A stretch of DNA of 64,000 nt from Linepithema humile (Eukaryota > Arthropoda > Insecta > Hymenoptera > Formicidae): assembly GCF_040581485.1 (NCBI RefSeq), contig NC_090132.1, positions 11,605,001-11,669,000 of the forward strand, in the 5' to 3' direction. A program made the position numbers and the translations under genes. The notes below the pieces were generated by a model. It was not told where the DNA came from. It ran no database searches and worked only from the letters and a program-made list of their open reading frames with translations. This document shows, in pieces, positions 58,101-64,000 of this stretch (positions are counted from its first letter, which is position 1; every line of letters starts with the position of its first letter).

Positions 58101-58479
58101 TGTAAAGAAAGTACGGGGTACTTCCTTTTTAATTATCCCGCGCACGCTTACGGCGCGCAGGGAAAATAGGCTTCTACACACACAAGGAGAGAGGGAGAAA
58201 AGTAAGAAAGAGGAGTAGGAGAGAAGTAACCACGTGTAAGGAGTAATGTATAAAAGTGACGAGTGTAAAGACTGTAATTGGGGAAAAGACAGAGTGAATA
58301 ATTGACATTTAATGTCGTTTCTTTTTTTACAGGTAAGCTCAATAAATAGTTGTAAGTAAGAACAAGAATAAGATGTGTAAAATAAAAGAAATGCTCTTTT
58401 TACAGGAGAAACTCAGTGGTGTTATTGTTCCTGTCTTTACCTAATTAGTATTCAGTAGAGAGAATAAAAAACTCTTATA
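58101..58479 (+). repeat. 5' LTR of the 5-kb Gypsy element
   Basis: Begins TGTAAAGAAAGTACGGGGTA and ends ..AAACTCTTATA. It contains a TATAAAAG box at 58249-58256 and AATAAA at 58341-58346. Confidence 0.93.
58249..58256 (+). promoter_or_regulatory. LTR TATA box
   Basis: TATAAAAG in the context TAATGTATAAAAGTGACG, about 85 bp before the AATAAA signal. The same string is at 62891-62898 in the 3' LTR. Confidence 0.65.
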
Positions 58480-58510
58480 AAACGACATTATCGTCAAGAA
58501 AAGCAGGACT

Positions 58511-59571
58511 ATGGAAAAATTAAGATTCGATTTTGTTGTGAAAGCAGCAGGAGATGGGAAAACCAATGCAATTACCCTAACCTCAATTGGAACACAGGAA
58601 AACAAGAACTTCATTATGCCGGCAGAACACCAAGCAATGAATTTACACACAATTCTGGAAAAAACAAAAGCTTATGGCAGAATAAGAAATACGCTTAAAA
58701 AAAGGCACCAGAAGAGAGGGATATGGATAACTCTCACAGAAGATTTGAGAAAAACATACCTGGATGAAGAAGAAAATATAATGTTTAATGAATATTATTT
58801 AGAAGAAGCTGAGGGAGAAATATTAGAAAAGAAAGACACCGAAGTCACAGAAGACGCTATGACTAAATTACTAGAAAAACTCATAAACCAACAGCAAAAC
58901 TATGAACGCCAAAACCTACAAAAAATATCAGAAAAATTTATATTGGAAAAATACTCAACAAAAAGTACCAATGCATATCAATGGGTACAAGACTTTGAGA
59001 AGGAATGTCACCGCTTTGAGATAATACAAGATAGAAAGAAAATTGAAATTTTCAAACTATTTCTAGAGAAACCTTGCCTAGATACAGCAGCATGATGATA
59101 AAACTATCTATGGACTCAGAGTGGGAAAAGTGGAGAAAAAGTTTTATTGAAACTTACGCAAATAAAGGATGGAGCCAAATTAGATACGCAATATCATATA
59201 GATACCAAACAGGCGCACTGCTAGAATATGCAGTGAAGAAAGAAAAGCTTCTATTAGAGGTAAGGAAAACTATTGATACTGGTACATTAATAGATCTAAT
59301 AGCTGCAGGTTTACCAAATTTCATAGCAGACAGGATTGACAGAGAGTCATTACAAGAAACTGAAGACTTGTTTAATGAGATAGGAAAACTAGAGCACATG
59401 ACTGAAAAAAGAAAATTTGGAGAAAAAAAAAATTATAACCAAAATGGAAATAAAATCACAAGAACACCATGTAAAATTTGTGAAAAAAATAACAAAGGCT
59501 CACGTTATCACCCCGAAGCACTATGCTGGTTTAAACCGAAAAATAATGAAGAAAAAAAAATGAAAAAATAG
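58511..59571 (+). pseudogene. Gag of the 5-kb Gypsy element, one frameshift
   Basis: From ATG 58511 the frame is open for 194 codons, ending at 59095. The rest lies in another frame to the TAG at 59569-59571. The change is near 59080-59088, after KPCLD, and one missing base would explain it. The first part has a coiled-coil-like Glu/Lys region and NAYQWVQDFEKEC, a capsid-like start. The second has EWEKWRKSFIETYANKGW and LIAAGLPNFIADRIDRE, typical of insect Gypsy capsids. It ends in a variant knuckle, CKICEKNNKGSRYHPEALC (CX2CX9HX4C). I see no slippery sequence, so this looks like a mutation and not programmed frameshifting. It would stop this copy making a full Gag. Confidence 0.85.
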
Positions 59572-59590
59572 AATTTGTAAATAATTCTGA

Positions 59591-62500
59591 AGTAGAAAAC
59601 GCATTGATAAAAGAAAATCCAAAAAACTAGATTTAACACCATTGATTAAAATAAAGGTACTGCTCAACGAAACTCTGGAAGTGAATGGCATTTATGACTC
59701 CGGTTCAAACGTATCTTTGATAAACTCAAGATTGCTAAAAAAGGAGAGAAGTAATACCACTAATACAAATTTAAAAACAATCAATGGCGTTAAAAAAGCA
59801 GATGGAGTAATCACTGTAAAAATAAAAATTTTCAATATAGAAAACATGATGGATATTTTTGTTATAAATAGTGAACATTTCAATTATGATTTCCTAATTG
59901 GCCTAGATTGCATAAAAAAATTTAAATTATGCCAAAATGAAAAATTAGAAATAAAACAGAGGATAATTCCAAATCTACAAGGAGAAGAAAAAAAAAACTA
60001 TGATGATAAAGAAGAGAAAAACTACACAATAAATTTTAACGAACACATAGATAGGGAAAATTTTGAAATAGTTACGGACCACCTAGAACATGAAAAGAAA
60101 AATAGGATTGATAAACTTATAGAAAAATATGGAGCAACATTCGCAAAAAATAAATATGATATAGGAACAGTGAGGAATTATGAAGCTCACATAGATCTGT
60201 TAATTGAAAAATATCCTAGTAAAAGACCATATAGATGTACGATTGAAGACAGAAAAGAAATTGAACAACAAATTGCTAAATTACTAGAAACAAAATTAAT
60301 TGAAGAATCATACAGTCCATTTGCCGCTCCGGTAACCTTGGCATACAAACGAGAAGAGAATAAAAAAACAAGATTATGTATAGATTTTCGGGACTTAAAT
60401 AAAATAGTAGTGCCTCAATCACAACCATTCCCCTTGATCGAAGATCTTATGGAGAAAACAAGAGACTGCAAGTACTTTTCCACGTTAGACATAAACTCAG
60501 CATTTTGGGCAATACCTTTGAAGATTGAAGATAGAGAAAAAACAGCATTTGTGACACAAGAGGGTCATTTTCAATGGACTTGTCTACCATTTGGGTTGAA
60601 AACCTCGCCAGCGATTTTTCAAAGGATTCTGAGTAACATTATAAGAAAATATAAACTCGCGGACTTTGTAGTCAATTATATCGACGACATACTAGTTTTT
60701 TCGGAAACATTTGCTAAGCATATTGAACACTTGACAAAATTATTAGAATCAATAAAGAGTGAAGGTTTCAAATTAAAGTTTTCAAAATGTGCATTTGCAA
60801 GGAATTGGGTAAAATATTTGGGGCACATAATACAAAACAATTCAATACGCCCATTAAAAGACAACCTAGTATCAATAAGAAAGTTTCCTACACCAAAAAC
60901 ACAAAAAAACGTTAGACAATTTCTGGGAAAGATAAACTTCTACAATAAATACGTAAAAGACAATGCAATTATCTTAGACCCACTACATAATCTGCTAAGG
61001 AAAAATCAACAATTTATTTGGACGGAAGATTGTCAGACATCATTCGACAAAATAAAAGATCTTCTTTGTCATCAACCAATTTTAGGGATATTTGATCCAA
61101 AGTTACCAATAAACATATACACGGATGCTAGTTTGAAAGGAATAGGAGCAATTTTAAAACAACCACAAATAAATGGAGAAGAAAAACCAATCGCATACTT
61201 TTCAAAAAAACTTAATGATGCTCAAAAGAAAAAAAAAGCCATTTATCTGGAATGCCTAGCTATAAAGGAAGCTGTAAAATACTGGCAACATCGACTCATA
61301 GGACAAAAATTTACAGTTTTTTCAGACCACAAGCCGTTAGAAAATATGAATATAAAATCTAGAACCGACGAAGAACTGGGTGAATTGACATATTATTTAT
61401 CTCAATACAACTTCAACATAAAATATTCACCAGGAAAATATAACCTAGAAGCAGACTGCTTAAGCAGAAACCCGGTTTTAGAACCAAATGAAGACGAAGA
61501 TGAACAGCTAAAAATTGTAAACCTCATAACATCAGAAGAAATTATCAGCGACCAAGAAAAAAACGAAGATCTGCAGATTGAAAAGGAAAAAATGATACAA
61601 AAGGATAAAATACACTATAAAAAGAAAAGAAAAAAAGAAAAGATTGTACTATCAGAAAAACTTAGTATAGAACTCATAAAAAAAATTCATGAGCACTATT
61701 GCCACATAGGTATAGAACAAATGAAAAACAAAATTAGCCTTTTTTACACAAGCAAAAATTTACTGCTAAATATAAAAAAAATATGTAAAAACTGCACAAT
61801 ATGCATACAAAATAAATCTAGAGGTCAAGATAAATATGGCCTGATGTCTCATTTAGGACCAGCGGAACGACCGTTCGAAATTATATCAATAGACACAATT
61901 GGAGGATCAAGATCAACAAAAAAATATCTGCACCTACTAGTCGATCATTTTACCAGATACGCCTGGATATTGACATCAAAAACTCAGAGTGCCAATGATT
62001 TTATAAAATTAGCAAAAAAAATTACGAAAGACGAAAAGATTGGCATGGTACTAACAGACCAATATCCAGGAATAAATTCAAAGGAATTTAAGAATTTTCT
62101 AGAAGAAAAAAAAATACCATTGATCTTCACAGCAGTAAACTCACCTTTCTCCAACGGGCTCAACGAAAGATTAAACCAGACATTGATAAATAAAATAAGA
62201 TGCACAATAAATGAGAGGAAAAAAAAAATTGCATGGACGACAATTGCCCAAGAATGCACAAAAAGATATAATGAAACAGAGCATACAGTCACAAGATTTA
62301 CACCAAAATACTTACTGGAAGGGGAAAACACGACAATTTTACCAAAAGAATTAAAACAGGAGAAAACACAAAGCGACCTACAGAAAGACAGAAAACTCGC
62401 TTTTCACAGGACAAAACAATCACACAACTACAACAAAAAGATATTCGACAAAAGCAGAAAACAACTGGAACTCAAGGCTGGAGACATGGTTTTTGTAGAA

Positions 62501-62671
62501 AACAGTAACAGACTGAACAGGAAAAAGTTAGATGAGCTGAAGATCGGCCCATACAAAATCTTAAAGAAAATATCAAATTCCATATACGAAATAGACACTG
62601 GACACAAAAAAACAGAGTCAAACATGTTTCACATAACGAAACTAACACCAGCACCCGTTACGGATGAATAA
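59591..62671 (+). CDS. Pol of the 5-kb Gypsy element
   Basis: Open from 59591 to 62671 with no stop; counted from the in-frame TTG at 59642 it has 1009 codons. No suitable ATG begins it, so it is probably made as a fusion or by reinitiation 20 bp after the gag stop. Domains: protease YDSGSNVSLI (Asp19 from the TTG); reverse transcriptase with LPFGLKTSPAIFQR and YIDDILVF (about 346); RNase H with TDASLKGIGA and FSDHKPLENM; integrase with an HHCC region (HYCHIGIEQM, CKNCTIC) and catalytic residues in IISIDTIGG (about 751), LTDQYPG (about 805) and NGLNERLNQT (about 841). The C-terminus carries a GPYKI module. No env follows; the stop is 72 bp from the 3' LTR. Confidence 0.95.
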   Translation, partial: SRKRIDKRKSKKLDLTPLIKIKVLLNETLEVNGIYDSGSNVSLINSRLLKKERSNTTNTNLKTINGVKKADGVITVKIKIFNIENMMDIFVINSEHFNYDFLIGLDCIKKFKLCQNEKLEIKQRIIPNLQGEEKKNYDDKEEKNYTINFNEHIDRENFEIVTDHLEHEKKNRIDKLIEKYGATFAKNKYDIGTVRNYEAHIDLLIEKYPSKRPYRCTIEDRKEIEQQIAKLLETKLIEESYSPFAAPVTLAYKREENKKTRLCIDFRDLNKIVVPQSQPFPLIEDLMEKTRDCKYFSTLDINSAFWAIPLKIEDREKTAFVTQEGHFQWTCLPFGLKTSPAIFQRILSNIIRKYKLADFVVNYIDDILVFSETFAKHIEHLTKLLESIKSEGFKLKFSKCAFARNWVKYLGHIIQNNSIRPLKDNLVSIRKFPTPKTQKNVRQFLGKINFYNKYVKDNAIILDPLHNLLRKNQQFIWTEDCQTSFDKIKDLLCHQPILGIFDPKLPINIYTDASLKGIGAILKQPQINGEEKPIAYFSKKLNDAQKKKKAIYLECLAIKEAVKYWQHRLIGQKFTVFSDHKPLENMNIKSRTDEELGELTYYLSQYNFNIKYSPGKYNLEADCLSRNPVLEPNEDEDEQLKIVNLITSEEIISDQEKNEDLQIEKEKMIQKDKIHYKKKRKKEKIVLSEKLSIELIKKIHEHYCHIGIEQMKNKISLFYTSKNLLLNIKKICKNCTICIQNKSRGQDKYGLMSHLGPAERPFEIISIDTIGGSRSTKKYLHLLVDHFTRYAWILTSKTQSANDFIKLAKKITKDEKIGMVLTDQYPGINSKEFKNFLEEKKIPLIFTAVNSPFSNGLNERLNQTLINKIRCTINERKKKIAWTTIAQECTKRYNETEHTVTRFTPKYLLEGENTTILPKELKQEKTQSDLQKDRKLAFHRTKQSHNYNKKIFDKSRKQLELKAGDMVFVENSNRLNRKKLDELKIGPYKILKKISNSIYEIDTGHKKTESNMFHITKLTPAPVTDE

Positions 62672-62728
62672 AGAAAACTACATTGGTCATCTATAAGGAG
62701 TGAAAACAAATTTTTACAAAATTTTGTC

Positions 62729-62742
62729 CCCAAGCGGGGAGA
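62729..62742 (+). promoter_or_regulatory. Polypurine tract
   Basis: CCAAGCGGGGAGA directly before the 3' LTR (TGTAAAG at 62743). Confidence 0.75.
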
Positions 62743-63121
62743 TGTAAAGAAAGTACGGGGTACTTCCTTTTTAATTATCCCGCGCACGCTTACGGCGCGC
62801 AGGGAAAATAGGCTTCTACACACACAAGGAGAGAGGGAGAAAAGTAAGAAAGAGGAGTAGGAGAGAAGTAACCACGTGTAAGGAGTAATGTATAAAAGTG
62901 ACGAGTGTAAAGACTGTAATTGGGGAAAAGACAGAGTGAATAATTGACATTTAATGTCGTTTCTCTTTTTACAGGTAAGCTCAATAAATAGTTGTAAGTA
63001 AGAACAAGAATAAGATGTGTAAAATAAAAGAAATGCTCTTTTTACAGGAGAAACTCAGTGGTGTTATTGTTCCTGTCTTTACCTAATTAGTATTCAGTAG
63101 AGAGAATAAAAAACTCTTATA
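62743..63121 (+). repeat. 3' LTR of the 5-kb Gypsy element
   Basis: Matches 58101-58479 with about one difference. Confidence 0.93.
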
Positions 63122-63469
63122 TATATATATATATATTGCCTATCTCGATTTCTATTAAGAGACGATAACCACCATCGCCTTTTGCGTTTTTGATGACTTT
63201 TTAAAGCGACTCCACTTAAAATAACATACATCGCTGCACATATAATTATTTCCGCTTTTTCCATTTTTCTAACCACAGATTTTTACAAACTGAAACCAAG
63301 ACGAGTCACGCGCTAGAGCCTATGTGGCTTGTTAAAGCTCGTTTGACAATGTACGAGCCAAACTTGTAAACGAACATAAGCGAGCCACGAGCCAAACTTG
63401 TAACAAGCATAGGCGAGCCACGAGCCATAGCAAATCACTCCGGTCCCACGGCGCGTGGTTTGTCATATT
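63122..63469. other. Interval with short direct repeats
   Basis: After the TA run there is no gene. At about 63348-63430 the phrase CGAGCCAAACTTGTAA recurs, with AAGCGAGCCACGAGCC spacing it, making a short tandem duplication of about 35 bp. Confidence 0.5.
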
Positions 63470-63830
63470 TGGCTCGGCGAGCCTCTACGCGCTGTGGGAC
63501 CCCGGCTTAAGACCGACCGTATCTCTTTACGCGAACCCGAGAGTTGAGATAAGCCGAGATTATCGGATCTTAATAACGGCTGGGCCGATTGAGTTGATGA
63601 TAGGCTCAATCGATAGCGCATACCCAAATTATATAATAAAAGTATGCTTGTTTTTACTGTAGGTGCTGTAGAAAAAAAGTTATAATAGTCCAAAGTCAAA
63701 ATGTTGAAATAATTGTCGTTTTCCTAGGATGTTCCGCTAAAATGTCCAGTTTCCGATTTCTGACGTTAGGTGCGCTGATGGCGCTGAGAAGCCGCGCGGC
63801 GTGCGCTTACAATTTGACATTTTTACATAA
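63470..63830. repeat. Interspersed repeat, copy B (inverted relative to 34.1-34.8 kb)
   Basis: The reverse complement of the landmarks given for 34130-34800: AGCCGAGATTATCGGATCTT near 63550 and GATGGCGCTGAGAAGCCGCG near 63776. The first 60 bp have extra GC-rich sequence. Confidence 0.75.
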
Positions 63831-63837
63831 CCTTTCA

Positions 63838-63975
63838 GAAATTAATTTTACCATACATTCTGTCAAAGAGCTTTAGTGTATGATTTGTCTAAAATAAATA
63901 AAATTAAATATCTCAAAGTTTAATATTTCAATTCTACATATCCTAAATTAGTTCCAACAATATTTATAATTTCCA
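63838..63975. mobile_element. Half of a GAAACTAATTTAGGATA-family MITE
   Basis: TTTTACCATACATTCTGTCA to CATATCCTAAATTAGTTCCA matches the right halves of the copies at 30.7-32.2 kb. The left half is not present. Confidence 0.8.
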
Positions 63976-64000
63976 GTTAATTTTATATGTAAAAAAACAT

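Larger units (their letters stand above)
58101..63121 (+). mobile_element. Young Gypsy-type LTR retrotransposon without env, ~5.0 kb
   Basis: LTRs of about 379 bp at 58101-58479 and 62743-63121 differ at about one base (TTTTTTTACAG against TCTTTTTACAG near 58320 and 62962). Order: LTR, gag, pol, polypurine tract AAGCGGGGAGA, LTR. It inserted into a TA microsatellite, so the duplication cannot be defined. The bases after the 5' LTR (AAACGACATTATCGTC) do not begin TGG, so the primer site is atypical or the LTR end is slightly misplaced. The coding strand is A-rich, in clear contrast to the GC-balanced Gypsy in the left part. Confidence 0.93.

Noticed and set aside
57951..58181. Tyr/Ile-repeat frames on both strands
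   Set aside because: They are translations of the TA microsatellite before the Gypsy LTR.

Overview
This is a transposon-dense, AT-rich animal nuclear segment, most likely from an insect and probably a hymenopteran such as an ant. The organism call is an inference from the mix of families: a Maverick/Polinton, Gypsy LTR elements, hAT, FLYWCH-type MULE, PIF/Harbinger, a tyrosine-recombinase zinc-finger family and many fold-back MITEs. GT-AG introns are common and there is no bacterial-style operon. I found no convincing ordinary host gene, rRNA, tRNA or CRISPR array.

Region 1 (1-19.8 kb) is a decayed Maverick/Polinton. It holds a broken protein-primed DNA polymerase B, a frameshifted packaging-type ATPase, a small basic protein, a second virion-like protein and a DDE integrase that ends early. 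A 10.5-kb Gypsy retrotransposon (8576-19098) has inserted into the fourth gene with a perfect 4-bp target duplication. Its 1774-bp LTRs look identical, and it keeps a tRNA-Lys-type primer site, intact gag and pol, and a textbook -1 frameshift signal. It also has a third sense ORF after pol whose zinc-knuckle module resembles the one in its own Gag.

Region 2 (19.8-30.5 kb) starts with a 15/30-bp minisatellite and a diverged tandem duplication. A minus-strand MULE transposase gene follows, whose eight exons join in phase, with MITEs sitting in one intron and around the last exon. Next is a hAT element whose ~1.05-kb terminal inverted repeats include the 3' end of its own transposase gene.

Region 3 (30.5-40.9 kb) is mostly fold-back MITEs, short tandem duplications, one unrecognised multi-exon fragment and two decayed fragments of the tyrosine-recombinase gene found further right.

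Region 4 (40.98-53.2 kb) is a very large imperfect palindrome. Its right arm leads into a zinc-finger tyrosine-recombinase-like gene with a 638-codon main ORF. The left arm carries inverted copies of the first exons only. The right arm is interrupted by a 3.16-kb TIR element flanked by AT, and the mirrored arm preserves the empty site. That insert holds a 953-bp solo LTR.

Region 5 (53.2-64 kb) contains two hammerhead-like motifs, a ~555-bp GA microsatellite, a Harbinger transposase exon, two fold-back MITEs with ACAGGGTG-type ends, and a young 5-kb Gypsy element without env. That element has one frameshift in gag, an intact 1009-codon pol and LTRs with about one difference. The last part is a repeat shared in inverted orientation with 34.1-34.8 kb.
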